DNA of 64,000 bases from Gammaproteobacteria bacterium (GTDB lineage Bacteria > Pseudomonadota > Gammaproteobacteria > Nevskiales > Nevskiaceae): assembly GCA_026398815.1 (NCBI GenBank), contig JAPLSA010000010.1, positions 50,205 through 114,204 on the forward strand, written 5' to 3'. Shown here piece after piece: positions 17,750 to 26,958 of the stretch (its first letter is position 1; every line of letters starts with the position of its first letter). Below the pieces are notes generated by a model that saw only the letters and a list, made by a program, of their open reading frames with translations, did not search any database and was not told the origin of the DNA. The translations under genes and the position numbers were made by a program.

Positions 17750-18385
17750 TCAGCGGGGCGGCAGGTCGAACAGCGGCCGCATCCGGTCGATCAGCCAGCG
17801 CATCCGCCGCGCTTCGGCGGCCGGATCGTGGCGCAGGAAACGGTCGACGCCTTCGCCATGGAACAGGGTCACCATGGTGTCGACCAGCACCGCGAAATCC
17901 GGCAGCTGCCGGGCCTGTTCGGGGAGCAGCTGGGCCGCCAGCTGCTGGTCATCGTCGGCGCGCCGCTGCCACATCGGCAGCAGGGCCGCGTGCAGGGCGG
18001 TGTCGGTACGCGCCGCCATCAGCAGCTCGAACCAGGCCTGGTGCAGCGGCGAGGCGATGTTGGCGCGCAGCACTTCCACCGCCAGCACCAGTTCATCGAC
18101 ATGGCTCGGCCGCAGCCGCTCGAAGTCCTGGCGATATAGCGCCCGCAGCCCGTTGTCGATGTCCTCGGCCACCGCGATCAGCAGCGCGATGCGGGTTTCG
18201 AAATGGCGGAACAGCGCGCCCTGCGACAGGCCGGCGCGGGCGCAGACTTCGGCGACGGTGGTCCGGTAGTAGCCGATCTCGATCAGCGCCGCCGTCGTGG
18301 CGTCAAGCAGCCGCCGCACCGTGCCGGCGCGGCGCTCGGCCTGGGTGCGACGGGCGGGGGCGGCGCTGCCGGCGGCGTCGGGCAT
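17750..18385 (-). CDS. TetR/AcrR family transcriptional regulator
   Basis: 211 residues. The N-terminal helix-turn-helix is clear (LLDATTAALIEIGYYRTTVAEVCARAGLS followed by ALFRHFETRIALL). The C-terminal ligand-binding domain is divergent, as usual. It starts two bases after the amidohydrolase stop, so both are in one transcript and the regulator most likely controls that operon, whose promoter lies in the 20194-20397 divergent region. Inducer unknown. Confidence 0.9.
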   Translation of the reverse strand: MPDAAGSAAPARRTQAERRAGTVRRLLDATTAALIEIGYYRTTVAEVCARAGLSQGALFRHFETRIALLIAVAEDIDNGLRALYRQDFERLRPSHVDELVLAVEVLRANIASPLHQAWFELLMAARTDTALHAALLPMWQRRADDDQQLAAQLLPEQARQLPDFAVLVDTMVTLFHGEGVDRFLRHDPAAEARRMRWLIDRMRPLFDLPPR

Positions 18386-18387
18386 CG

Positions 18388-20193
18388 TTAGGCGGCGTGA
18401 GCCAGGGCCGCCGAAGCGCCGGTCGATGCCCCGGCCGCCAGGAAGCGTCCATAGCCGCGCTGTTGGCCGAAGTCGGCGGCGAAGCCGGCCTGCCGGTAGG
18501 CGATCCGGCCGTTGATGACGGTGGCGACCACGGCGGCATCGTTGCGGTTGACCATCCGCAACACGCTGCCGAACTCCGGCATCGGCGCTTCGGCGTAGGC
18601 GGCGGTGGCGGCATCAAGGCCGATGGGGTCGATGATCGCGAGGTCGGCCCGGTCGCCGAGCCGCAGGTGGCCGGCGTCGATGCCGAACCAGTCGCCCAGT
18701 TCGCCGGTCAGCCGCCACACGGCCTGCTCGATGCTCATGAAGGCGCGGCCTTCGTTGATCGCGTCGTTGACCAGCTTCAGCATCCGCAGCGGGAAGTTGT
18801 AGAACGCCATGTTGCGGATATGCGCGCCGGCATCGGAGAACGACAGGATAGCGCCCTTGTCCTGCACGATCGCTTCCAGCCGGTGCTTGCGGTAGTTGCC
18901 GATGGTGGTCTTCCAGCGCAGCTGCTTGCCGTGCGCGACGACCAGATCGAGGAAGGCGTCGACCGGATGGATGCCGCGGGCGTCGGCCACCGCACCGAAG
19001 CTCTGGCCCACCACCGAGGCGTCCGGGCAGCCGACGATCTCGGCGTCGTGGAAGTCGCGGTGCCAGACGCGCGGCGTCAGCTTCGACTCGTAGTTCTTGC
19101 GGAACCAGCGGCGGTACTGCTCGTCCTTCAGCAGTTGGTTGCGCTCGACTTCGTCGGCCAGGTGCAGCGCCGCTTCGCCGGCGCCGAATTCCTCGAAGAT
19201 CACCAGATCGATGCCGTCGGCATGGACCTCGAACGGGCAGGGCAGCGCCTGCCAGCGGAAATCGGCGCCGAGAAAGCGGTTGCAGAAGTGCGCCAGCTTG
19301 CCGACTACCCGGTGCAGCAGGCCGTTCGACTTCACGTCCATCAGGGTGATCAGCGTGGTCTTCAGCGGCTTCCGGAACCAGCCGAACGAAGCGAACAGGA
19401 AGGCAAACATGTTGATCTTGGTGACGATGTCCGGCGCACCCTGGTGGATGCGGCCGCGCCGCCGCAGCACGCGGTTCAGGCGGGCGTATTCCTTCCAGCG
19501 GGCGTAGGTGGTCGGCAGCGATTTCGAGCGTTCGCGGTCGCCGTCGAGCTTGTCCCACTTGGTGGTCATCGTCGACAGCCCGAGCAGGCCGACATCCAGC
19601 CCTTCCTCGAGCACCGCTTCCATGCGCTGCATCTCGGCTTCACTGGGCTGCGTGTGTTTGTCGACCGCGCGCGACAGGCCCATCACCGACACGCGGAGGT
19701 CGGAATGGCCGAGGAAGGCGGTGACGTTCGGACCGAGCGGCATCCGGTTCAGCGCCTCGACATAGCCGCGCGGCGTATTCCAGGTCTTGGTCTGCTGGAG
19801 CAGCGGCAGCACGTTGGCGCGCGGAATCGATTCGACGCGGGTGAACAGGTCCGAGCAGTCTTCCGGCGCCGAGCAGACCATGCCGATCGAGCAGGAGCCG
19901 AAGGTCACCGTGGTGACGCCGTGACGCACGCTTTCCTTCAGGCCCGGCGAGGCCAGCAGTTCGGCGTCGTAGTGCGTGTGGGTGTCGAGGAAGCCGGGCA
20001 TCACCCACTTGCCGGACGCGTCGATCACCTCCGGGCAGTCGCGGGCGTCGAGCGGTTCCGGGCTGATCGCCACCACGCGGCCAGCGCGGATGCCGAGATC
20101 GCGGACGGCCGACGGGCCGCCGGTGCCATCGAAATGGCGACCGTTGCGGATGATCAGGTCAAAGGGAGCGGTGTGGGGGGCGTCTGCGCGCAT
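18388..20193 (-). CDS. N-acyl-D-amino-acid deacylase family amidohydrolase
   Basis: 601-residue metal-dependent hydrolase of the D-aminoacylase branch of the amidohydrolase superfamily. N-terminal beta-sandwich with DLIIRNGRHFDGTGGP; metal site MPGFLDTHTHYD; the cysteine-bearing strand TVTFGSCSIGM; FLGHSDLRVSVMG; and the catalytic aspartate in SFSDAGAHIRN. The C-terminal LRLGDRADLAIIDP is typical. Start ATG at 20193 has GAGGAGAAG in front and gives a normal N-terminus. Substrate could be N-acyl-D-amino acids or a related cyclic amide. First gene of an operon with the TetR gene. Confidence 0.87.
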   Translation of the reverse strand: MRADAPHTAPFDLIIRNGRHFDGTGGPSAVRDLGIRAGRVVAISPEPLDARDCPEVIDASGKWVMPGFLDTHTHYDAELLASPGLKESVRHGVTTVTFGSCSIGMVCSAPEDCSDLFTRVESIPRANVLPLLQQTKTWNTPRGYVEALNRMPLGPNVTAFLGHSDLRVSVMGLSRAVDKHTQPSEAEMQRMEAVLEEGLDVGLLGLSTMTTKWDKLDGDRERSKSLPTTYARWKEYARLNRVLRRRGRIHQGAPDIVTKINMFAFLFASFGWFRKPLKTTLITLMDVKSNGLLHRVVGKLAHFCNRFLGADFRWQALPCPFEVHADGIDLVIFEEFGAGEAALHLADEVERNQLLKDEQYRRWFRKNYESKLTPRVWHRDFHDAEIVGCPDASVVGQSFGAVADARGIHPVDAFLDLVVAHGKQLRWKTTIGNYRKHRLEAIVQDKGAILSFSDAGAHIRNMAFYNFPLRMLKLVNDAINEGRAFMSIEQAVWRLTGELGDWFGIDAGHLRLGDRADLAIIDPIGLDAATAAYAEAPMPEFGSVLRMVNRNDAAVVATVINGRIAYRQAGFAADFGQQRGYGRFLAAGASTGASAALAHAA

Positions 20194-20397
20194 CGGCTTC
20201 TCCTCGTTCGGGTGCAGCGAACCGTACAAAAGATAGAGAGTGTTTGCAATCTAAATACCGCGAACGATGCGTAGCAAAAGCCGGACGCCGCCGACTGGCT
20301 GGCCGCCGTCCCGTCGCGCAGGCTGCATCCACCTGCCGGACCCGCAGCCGTTCAGCATTGAAGGGCGATGCGGCCGGCCTTATCTCCGAGGAATGTC

Positions 20398-20883
20398 ATG
20401 CACCCGATTCGAGTCCGTGTACTCGCCCTGCTGTTCGGCCTGGCCGCAGCGGGCGGCGTCTGCGCCGCGCCGCCGATCAATACCTTCGGCGAAGGCGGCG
20501 GTTTCTTCAGCGATCCGCCCCGCACCGAGATCGCGATCCGCGGTTACGACCCGGTGGCCTATTTTCTCGACGGCCGGCCGGTGCCAGGCAGCGACCGCTA
20601 TGTCCACGTCTGGCGCGGCGCCCGCTGGAAGTTCGCCAGCCAGGCGCATCTCGATCGCTTTGTCGCCGCGCCCGAGCAGTACGCGCCGCAGTACGGCGGC
20701 TACTGCGCATACGGCGTGGCTGATGGCCATCTGGTGAAGATCGAGCCCGAGCAGTGGGCGGTGATCGACGGCAAGCTGTACCTGAACTACGACGCCGCCG
20801 TGGCCGGGAAGTGGAAGAAGGACCCGGCCGGCTACATCCGCAAGGCTGATGCGGCCTTCGATGGCCTGGTTCGGGCCCGATGA
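20398..20883 (+). CDS. Exported YHS-domain protein
   Basis: 161 residues. Signal peptide (VLALLFGLAAAGGVCAA) followed by a YHS domain: IRGYDPVAYFLDGRPVPG, WKFASQAHLDRFVAAPEQYAPQYGGYCAYGVADG. This architecture is common in proteobacterial periplasmic proteins of unknown role, possibly metal binding. The ATG at 20398 follows GAGG at suitable distance. Divergent from the amidohydrolase operon across about 200 bases. Confidence 0.87.
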   Translation: MHPIRVRVLALLFGLAAAGGVCAAPPINTFGEGGGFFSDPPRTEIAIRGYDPVAYFLDGRPVPGSDRYVHVWRGARWKFASQAHLDRFVAAPEQYAPQYGGYCAYGVADGHLVKIEPEQWAVIDGKLYLNYDAAVAGKWKKDPAGYIRKADAAFDGLVRAR

Positions 20884-21130
20884 CGGAACGACGATCGGTT
20901 CGACGGCCAGATTCACAGTCAGATCCACAGTCAGACCCACGGCCGGCGCACCAGACGGGCCGGCGGCCCGTCGTAGAATTGCGTGCTGCCGCCCGCGCCG
21001 GCTGCGTCCCGCGCGAGGTCTGCGCCGTACGAGGGATGCAGCTGTGGTGATCCGCACCGCCGCAGCAGGTGCCGGCCTCTCACAGGCCGGCTTCCCGGCG
21101 CCGATCGGCGTCCGACCGGAGTCGAGTGGA

Positions 21131-21616
21131 ATGATGGACCGCGTTCGTGATCGCTGCCTGGGCACGCTGTTCCGGCTGATGGACAGCCCGTTCGGCGCCA
21201 TGCTCGGCGCCCTGGCCTATGGCGGCTGGGCGTTCTACGCCAACCGTGCCGCCGGCCTGCGGCAAGCCGCCAGCAGCGGCGGTGCGCACTGGTTGATGAG
21301 CGTGGTGGTCACCGTCAGCAGCGTCCGCCTGATGCGTGCGCTGTTCCGTCTTCCAGCGCGGCCGCGCGACGGTGCCCTGCTGGCCGCCGCCGGCAGCGTG
21401 CTGGCGACCTACACGCTGCTGATCGGCGTGCATCTGGCGCTCGGCACGCCGAACATCCTGCTGACGCTAGCGCCCGGCCTGCTGCCCACCATCGGCTTCG
21501 CGGTCGTCTACCCGACGCTGCTGCTGCGGGCGTCGGCAACACCGCTCCCGCCGCGCCGGCCCTTGCCCGCGGCCGTGGCGATCGAGACTTCCGGAGTGCC
21601 CCATGCGCGCCCGTGA
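21131..21616 (+). CDS. Small multi-pass membrane protein of unknown function
   Basis: 161 residues from tandem ATGs at 21131/21134; upstream in-frame sequence is arginine-rich and not protein-like. Three or four hydrophobic helices (MLGALAYGGWAFYANRAAG, WLMSVVVTVSSVRLM, VLATYTLLIGVHLALG, LLPTIGFAVVYPTLLL). No family recognised. Its end overlaps the next gene by 14 bases, and three genes (this, the DinB-like and the ATP-grasp gene) are translationally linked. Confidence 0.7.
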   Translation: MMDRVRDRCLGTLFRLMDSPFGAMLGALAYGGWAFYANRAAGLRQAASSGGAHWLMSVVVTVSSVRLMRALFRLPARPRDGALLAAAGSVLATYTLLIGVHLALGTPNILLTLAPGLLPTIGFAVVYPTLLLRASATPLPPRRPLPAAVAIETSGVPHARP

Positions 21617-22121
21617 TCCGATCGGCCGAGCGGTGAGCTACGCGATCGACACGCTGCGCCAGGGTGCCGGCATCGCCGAGGTCGCCGAGCGTGCCGGGCT
21701 GGCATTCGCCGAGCAGATCGGCCCGCATCTGCGCCACGTCATCGAGCATTACGAAGCCTTGCTGGCCGGCCTCGATCAGGGCGTGATCGATTACGACAAC
21801 CGCTGCCGGGACCGCAGCCTGGAATGCGACCCGGCGTTGGCGCGGCAGCGCTGCGACACGCTGGCCGACGGCTTCCAGCGCCGCCTGGAGCGGCCGTGGC
21901 CGGACACCATCGCCGTCGCGTTCGATGGCGGCATCGCCGGCGAAGACCGCTTCGTCAGCGGCTCCACGCCGCTGCGTGAGCTGCTGTTCGTCGCCGCCCA
22001 CGCCGTGCATCACTACGCGCTGCTGCGGCTGACGCTCCAGCAGCGTGGTCTGAACCTGCCGGAATCGATCGGCAAGGCGGCCGCCACCCTGCGCTACGAA
22101 CGCGAGCGCCAGGCCGGATGA
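21603..22121 (+). CDS. DinB-like putative metal-dependent four-helix protein
   Basis: 172 residues with the DinB/YfiT four-helix layout. Candidate metal ligands are the histidine of HLRHVIEHYEALL and the pair in LFVAAHAVHHYALLR. DinB-family proteins include thiol transferases and damage-inducible proteins; the specific reaction is unknown. Starts inside the preceding gene and overlaps the next ATG by the ATGA arrangement, so a shared function with the downstream ATP-grasp protein is likely. Confidence 0.8.
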   Translation: MRARDPIGRAVSYAIDTLRQGAGIAEVAERAGLAFAEQIGPHLRHVIEHYEALLAGLDQGVIDYDNRCRDRSLECDPALARQRCDTLADGFQRRLERPWPDTIAVAFDGGIAGEDRFVSGSTPLRELLFVAAHAVHHYALLRLTLQQRGLNLPESIGKAAATLRYERERQAG

Positions 22122-23236
22122 GCCAACCACTGCCGCCATCGGCCGCTGGCACTCATTCGCCGCAGCGGTTCCGGATCAGCCGCCGCCAGCGGCTGGGTAT
22201 CGGCCTGTCACGGCTGCTGCGCTGGGAGTTCTGGCCGTCCTGGGCGTTCTATCCGCCGATCGTGCTGTTCATCCTGCTGCGCTCGGCGCGGGCCCGGCCG
22301 TTCATGGCGGTGACAGCGGCCAATCCCTGCCTGCGCGCCAGCGGCATCGTCGGCGAGACCAAGCGCGACGCGCTGGCGCCGCTGCAGGCCCACGCGCCGG
22401 CGTCGGTGGCGGCCTTCACGATGCTGCCGGCGGCGTGGTCACCCGATCAGCGGCTGTCCACCCTGCGTGCCTTCGTCGCCGCCGGTCCTGGCTATCCGGT
22501 GGTGCTGAAGCCGGACATCGGCCAGCGCGGCCGTGGCGTCGCGGTGATCCGCAGCGAAGCGCAGGCGGCGGAATATCTGGCGGCGGCGGTCGATGACGTG
22601 ATCGCCCAGCGCCATATCGGCGGCAGCGAGTACGGCGTGTTCGTCTACCGCGATCCGCGCAGCGGTCGTGTGGAGATCCTGTCGATCGTCCACAAGTGCT
22701 TCCCGGCCGTGACCGGCGACGGCCGCCGCACGCTGGGCGCGCTGATCCTCGCCGACACCCGCGCCCGGCTGATCGCACCGGGCCTGTTCCAGCGGCTGGC
22801 GGTGCGTCTCGACACGGTGCCGGCGGCCGGCGAGGCGGTGCCGCTGGTGGAGATCGGCGCGCACTGTCGCGGCGCGTTGTTCCTCGATGGCAATCACCTG
22901 CGCAGCGAAGCGCTGCGGCAGGCGATGACGGCGATCGTCGATGCCGTGCCCGGCTACCACTTCGGCCGTCTCGACCTGCGCTGCCCGGACGAGGCGCACC
23001 TGGTTGCCGGTCGCGAGCTGAAGGTGCTGGAAATGAATGGCGTCACCGCCGAATCGGCACACATCTACCACCCGGACACGCCGCTGATCGAAGGCTGGCG
23101 GGCGATGATCCGCCAGTGGCGCATCGCCATCGAGATCGGCGAGGCCAACGCCGCTGCCTGCGCCCGCATCACCGGCTTCGTGGAACTGCTGAAACTCTGG
23201 CGCGACGATCTTGCCCGTGGCCAGCGCTGGTTCTGA
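22118..23236 (+). CDS. ATP-grasp family protein with N-terminal hydrophobic segment
   Basis: 372 residues. N-terminal basic/aromatic region with a hydrophobic stretch (FWPSWAFYPPIVLFILL, about residues 38-54), then an ATP-grasp fold: YPVVLKPDIGQRGRGVAVI (nucleotide-binding strand and loop), GSEYGVFVYRDPRSG, YHFGRLDLRCPDEAHL and LKVLEMNGVTAESAHIYHP (metal-binding Glu/Asn). It resembles carboxylate-amine ligase-like ATP-grasp proteins; substrate unknown. Membrane attachment suggests an envelope or lipid-linked substrate (inference). Confidence 0.82.
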   Translation: MSQPLPPSAAGTHSPQRFRISRRQRLGIGLSRLLRWEFWPSWAFYPPIVLFILLRSARARPFMAVTAANPCLRASGIVGETKRDALAPLQAHAPASVAAFTMLPAAWSPDQRLSTLRAFVAAGPGYPVVLKPDIGQRGRGVAVIRSEAQAAEYLAAAVDDVIAQRHIGGSEYGVFVYRDPRSGRVEILSIVHKCFPAVTGDGRRTLGALILADTRARLIAPGLFQRLAVRLDTVPAAGEAVPLVEIGAHCRGALFLDGNHLRSEALRQAMTAIVDAVPGYHFGRLDLRCPDEAHLVAGRELKVLEMNGVTAESAHIYHPDTPLIEGWRAMIRQWRIAIEIGEANAAACARITGFVELLKLWRDDLARGQRWF

Positions 23237-23366
23237 ACGCCTCGTGCAGGGAGTGGACGATCGGTAGCAAAGCGCGTACGGCTGCCGCTGTCGGTCGCGC
23301 CGGGCAGCGTTCAATCTGCAAGCCTGGCCGGGTCACGCCGATCCAGCCTCATCCCCGGAGTTCGCC

Positions 23367-23846
23367 ATGACCCTCTTGCGCCGGCACGGCCTGAAACTGC
23401 CCGTGCTGCTGATCTGCTTCGTGTTCGTGCAGTCGCTGTATTTCAAGTTCACCCGCCACCCGGAAACCATCTACATCTTCGAGACGCGGCTCGATCCCTG
23501 GGCGGCCAGCCTCGGCTTTCCGGGCCTGTTCGCGCCCGGCGGCCTGTTCAGCGCGCGGGTGATCGGCAGCGCCGAACTGCTGGCGGCGGCGCTGCTGCTG
23601 TTCGGCACCGTGGTGCCCGGCCGCCTCGTGATCCAGGGCCTGGGCGCGCTGCTGTCGCTGGCGGTGATCAGCGGCGCAATCGGCTTTCACCTGTTCACGC
23701 CGCTCGGTATTTCGGTGATCGATGCCGAAGGCCGCCCGGATCACGGCGCGCTGTTCGCGATGGCCTGCCTGGTCTGGCTGTCATCGCTGGTGGTGATCGC
23801 CGCCCGGCGGCACGAACTGCTGGCCTTGGTCCGCAGCCGGCCCTGA
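23367..23846 (+). CDS. DoxX-like integral membrane protein
   Basis: 159 residues, four predicted transmembrane helices, with KLPVLLICFVFVQSLYFKFTRHPE at the N-terminus and GSAELLAAALLLFG in the second helix as in DoxX/DoxD-type proteins. Role unknown; the family is often linked to quinone or redox processes. ATG preceded by CCGGAG. The 130-base gap from the ATP-grasp gene may hold a separate promoter. Confidence 0.78.
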   Translation: MTLLRRHGLKLPVLLICFVFVQSLYFKFTRHPETIYIFETRLDPWAASLGFPGLFAPGGLFSARVIGSAELLAAALLLFGTVVPGRLVIQGLGALLSLAVISGAIGFHLFTPLGISVIDAEGRPDHGALFAMACLVWLSSLVVIAARRHELLALVRSRP

Positions 23847-24167
23847 CGGCGCGGCCGAGCCGAGCGGCGAAGCGGCCGGCAATCCGACAAGCTCCCGTAA
23901 CGCCAGTTTTGTGCGGCAGTTCACAGTTGGCCGGGGTGGGCCCGCCTGCGGACTGTGATCTGCAGCAATCATCCGTCCCGATGGAAGGCCTGCGGCCTCC
24001 GTCATCGGGGTGCCGGCGATTTCGAGGCTGTGGTCGAGGAGCTTGATGGACTGAATCTCGACAACCTGAACGCGCCGACAGATAGTGATGTGAGGCACGC
24101 GGCCGATCGAGCCGCGGCCAGATAACAACAGCAGGTCCATGCGCCTGCACACAGGGACGGTTCGGGG
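23847..24167. other. 321-base intergenic region upstream of the kinase fusion gene
   Basis: No gene recognised. Somewhat lower GC than its surroundings in places. It must contain the promoter and possible autoregulatory sites of the winged-helix kinase gene. No convincing -35/-10 pair or terminator was identified by eye. Confidence 0.4.
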
Positions 24168-26873
24168 ATGTCCAGGAAGCTGCCGACAGCGGTCAGCGAC
24201 GACGGGGCGGGGTCGATCCAGCCCGGCGCCCGTTGGCAGTTCGGCGACTTCGAGCTGAACGAGAAACGGCTGGAGCTTCGCCGCAACGGCGAGCTGGTCA
24301 AGCTCGAAACCAAGCCGATGAACCTGCTGATGGTCTTTCTCCGCAACCCCGGCGAACTGATCACCAAGGACGAACTGGTCAACGCCCTGTGGCCCAATGG
24401 CGCGGCCAACGACGGCATGCTCAGCAACTGCATCGCCAAGCTGCGCCGCGAACTGCGCGACGACGACGCGACCCTGATCAAGACGGTGTTCCGCTTCGGC
24501 TACCGCTTCGATGCCGAGCCGCGCCGCCTCGATGACAGCAGTGCCAGCGCCGCGCCGCCCAAGCTCGACCTCAACGCCGGCGACGCGCCGCCGATGCGGC
24601 CGAACTGGCGGCTGGTGCGCCGTCTCGGCCTGTCCGGCGACAGCTGGCTGGCCGAACACGCCAAGAGCCGGGCCCGCCGCGTGTTCAAGTTCAGCAACGA
24701 CAGCGCCGGCCTCTCCGCCCTGAAGCGGGAAGTGACCGTCTACCGGCTGCTGCGTGAAAGCCTTGGCGACAAGCCCTGCTATGTCGACCTGCTTGACTGG
24801 AATTTCGACGAAGCCCCGTGGTTCACCGAGGCCGAGTACTGCCCGGCCGGCAGCCTGCAGGAATGGTTCACCGCCCAGGGCGGCATCGACCGCGTGCCGT
24901 TCGCCACCCGGATCGACCTGATCATCCAGATCGCCGACGCCCTGGCCGCCGTTCACGCGGTCGGCGTGCTGCACAAGGATCTGAAGCCGGCCAACATCTT
25001 CGTCGTCATCGACGACGACGGCCGGCCGACGATCCGGCTCGCCGATTTCGGCGCCTCCGGCCTGCACGACAGCGCCTTCCTGCAGCGCCTCGAAATCACC
25101 CGCGCCGGCTTCACCCAGATGCTCGACACCGGCAGCGGAAATGCCGCCGGCACGCTGCTGTACCTCGCGCCGGAAGTGGCAGCCGGTCAGCCGGCGACCG
25201 TGAAGGCCGACATCTATGCGCTGGGCTTGATGCTGTACCAGTTCGTGACTGGCGCGCATGGCCGCCAGCTGTCGACCGGCTGGGAAAGCGAGATCGACGA
25301 CGAACTGCTGCGCGAGGACATCGCGGCGGCGACCGAAGGCAATCCGGAGCGGCGGCTGGCCGATGCCGGCGAACTGGGCCGGCGTCTGCGCCATCTGGAT
25401 CAGCGGCGCACCGAACGCGCAGCCGAGCGGCAGGCCCGTCTGCAGCACGAACGCCGGGCCCGGCAACTCGAAAGGGCGCGCGTCCGCCGCTGGTGGCTAC
25501 GGGTCGCCGTGGCGTCGATGGTGCTGGGCCTGATCGGGACCTCCCTGTTCGCCTACCGCGCCAACGAAGCCCGGCGAGTCGCCGAAACCGAGGCCGCGCG
25601 GGCCAAGGCGGTTGGTGATTTCCTGGCCGGTGGCATGTTCGCCGAGATCAATGACGACGTCCGCAAGGTCGGCGACATGACCGTCAAGGATCTTCTAGAC
25701 CGCGCGGCGGCGCACATGCCGAAGCAGTTTGAATCGGCCCCGGATACCCAGCGGGACCTGCATCTGGCGATGGCGCGCGCCTACTCGAAGCTCGGCTATG
25801 TAAAGGATAGCGACGCCGAGTTCGCGGCCGCCGATGCGCTGGTCGTCCAGCACGATGGGCCGAACGATGAACGCCGGCTGGAGATCGCCTCGAAATGGAT
25901 CACGGTCAGCTTCGCGCTGGGCCATCTCAAGGACAACGTCCGTCGTTTCGAGGCGATCGCCGGACAGTCGAGGCCGACGTCTGACGGCGGCCGCAAGGCG
26001 CTGAAGCGTCTGCGCGGCGAGCTGGTGCGCGCTCGCCTGTTCCTCGGTCAGGCCGATCTCGCCAAGCAGGGTGCACTGGCGCTGCTCGCCGAGTCACCCG
26101 AGACGCCGGAGGCTGCAGAGGCCTGGCGCAGCCTCGGGCTCGCCCAGCTCAAGCTGATGGAAGTGCACGACGCGCGAAGGTCGCTGGAAAAGGCGCTGGC
26201 CTTGCGTCGGACGGTGGCCGATCTGCCGAGCCGGCGTCTCGTCCCCCTGCTGTGCAATCTGGCCTATGCCGAGATCGAAGGTGGCCTGCTCGACGAGGCC
26301 GGGCGTCATCTGGACGAGGCGGACGGGATCAGTCGCAGCTGGTTCGAAGAGACCGATGGATGGCGCATCGTGATCGCCGGCGGGAGGGCGCTGCTCGCCC
26401 ATCACCGGGGTCAAAGTGATGCCGCCGTGCAGGCGCTGCGTTCAGCCCTCGAACTGGCGCGCCGATCCGATGCCCGGATCGGGTCTGTCGGCAACAGCGA
26501 AATCCTGCTGCAGCTGGCGCAGGTGCTGAACGATGCCGGCCGGCACTGGGAGGCGTCGGCGGTGCTCGACGAGCTCGTGCCGGCCGAGTCGGCGACGCTC
26601 GCGGCCGACAGCATCGACCTCGTTCGGGTCCGCTATGAGCAGATCCGCGCTCTCCGGGGGCTGGCCGATCCGCAATCGGCGGCGGTGCTGGAGGCGGTGC
26701 ACACGGTCCTTGATCGCAAGGCACTGCCGGCCGAGCACCCGCTGATGCTGCAGCTGGCGGTCCTCGAAGCAGCCCTAGAGCCGCCGGTCGCACCGCTCGC
26801 TGCTGCGCTTTACGCCGGGCACCCGAGCCTGCCGGTCGTGCGCGCCAGGCTGGCCGGTGGTGATCAGCGGTGA
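24168..26873 (+). CDS. Winged-helix DNA-binding / Ser-Thr protein kinase / TM / TPR fusion protein
   Basis: 901 residues. Residues 20-117 are an OmpR/CadC-type winged helix (WQFGDFELNEKRLELRRNG, LITKDELVNALWP, IKTVFRFGYRF). Residues about 140-400 are a Hanks-type kinase: HKDLKPANIF with catalytic Asp271, ADFGASG with Asp293, and GTLLYLAPEV near 334. A basic linker precedes one transmembrane helix (about 441-462), and the remainder is TPR-like helices on the far side. It can therefore combine a periplasmic sensor with cytoplasmic kinase and DNA-binding modules in one chain. Catalytic residues look intact. Neighbouring genes at 26959 and 28496 are candidate partners. Target promoters and substrates unknown. 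Confidence 0.9.
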   Translation: MSRKLPTAVSDDGAGSIQPGARWQFGDFELNEKRLELRRNGELVKLETKPMNLLMVFLRNPGELITKDELVNALWPNGAANDGMLSNCIAKLRRELRDDDATLIKTVFRFGYRFDAEPRRLDDSSASAAPPKLDLNAGDAPPMRPNWRLVRRLGLSGDSWLAEHAKSRARRVFKFSNDSAGLSALKREVTVYRLLRESLGDKPCYVDLLDWNFDEAPWFTEAEYCPAGSLQEWFTAQGGIDRVPFATRIDLIIQIADALAAVHAVGVLHKDLKPANIFVVIDDDGRPTIRLADFGASGLHDSAFLQRLEITRAGFTQMLDTGSGNAAGTLLYLAPEVAAGQPATVKADIYALGLMLYQFVTGAHGRQLSTGWESEIDDELLREDIAAATEGNPERRLADAGELGRRLRHLDQRRTERAAERQARLQHERRARQLERARVRRWWLRVAVASMVLGLIGTSLFAYRANEARRVAETEAARAKAVGDFLAGGMFAEINDDVRKVGDMTVKDLLDRAAAHMPKQFESAPDTQRDLHLAMARAYSKLGYVKDSDAEFAAADALVVQHDGPNDERRLEIASKWITVSFALGHLKDNVRRFEAIAGQSRPTSDGGRKALKRLRGELVRARLFLGQADLAKQGALALLAESPETPEAAEAWRSLGLAQLKLMEVHDARRSLEKALALRRTVADLPSRRLVPLLCNLAYAEIEGGLLDEAGRHLDEADGISRSWFEETDGWRIVIAGGRALLAHHRGQSDAAVQALRSALELARRSDARIGSVGNSEILLQLAQVLNDAGRHWEASAVLDELVPAESATLAADSIDLVRVRYEQIRALRGLADPQSAAVLEAVHTVLDRKALPAEHPLMLQLAVLEAALEPPVAPLAAALYAGHPSLPVVRARLAGGDQR

Positions 26874-26958
26874 GCTGCAGCGGCCACTGATTCACGGCAA
26901 CCGACTCACGACAACGCATTGAAGCGGGCTTTTTCCTCAATCAACCACAGGGTGTTCC

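Noticed and set aside
17665..20274. An 869-residue plus-strand frame across the TetR and amidohydrolase genes
   Set aside because: Antisense of two well-supported genes; composition is not protein-like.
20194..20397. TetR operator between the amidohydrolase and YHS genes
   Set aside because: The AT-rich stretch near 20225-20260 has only a weak dyad (TAGA...TCTA); not enough to call a site.
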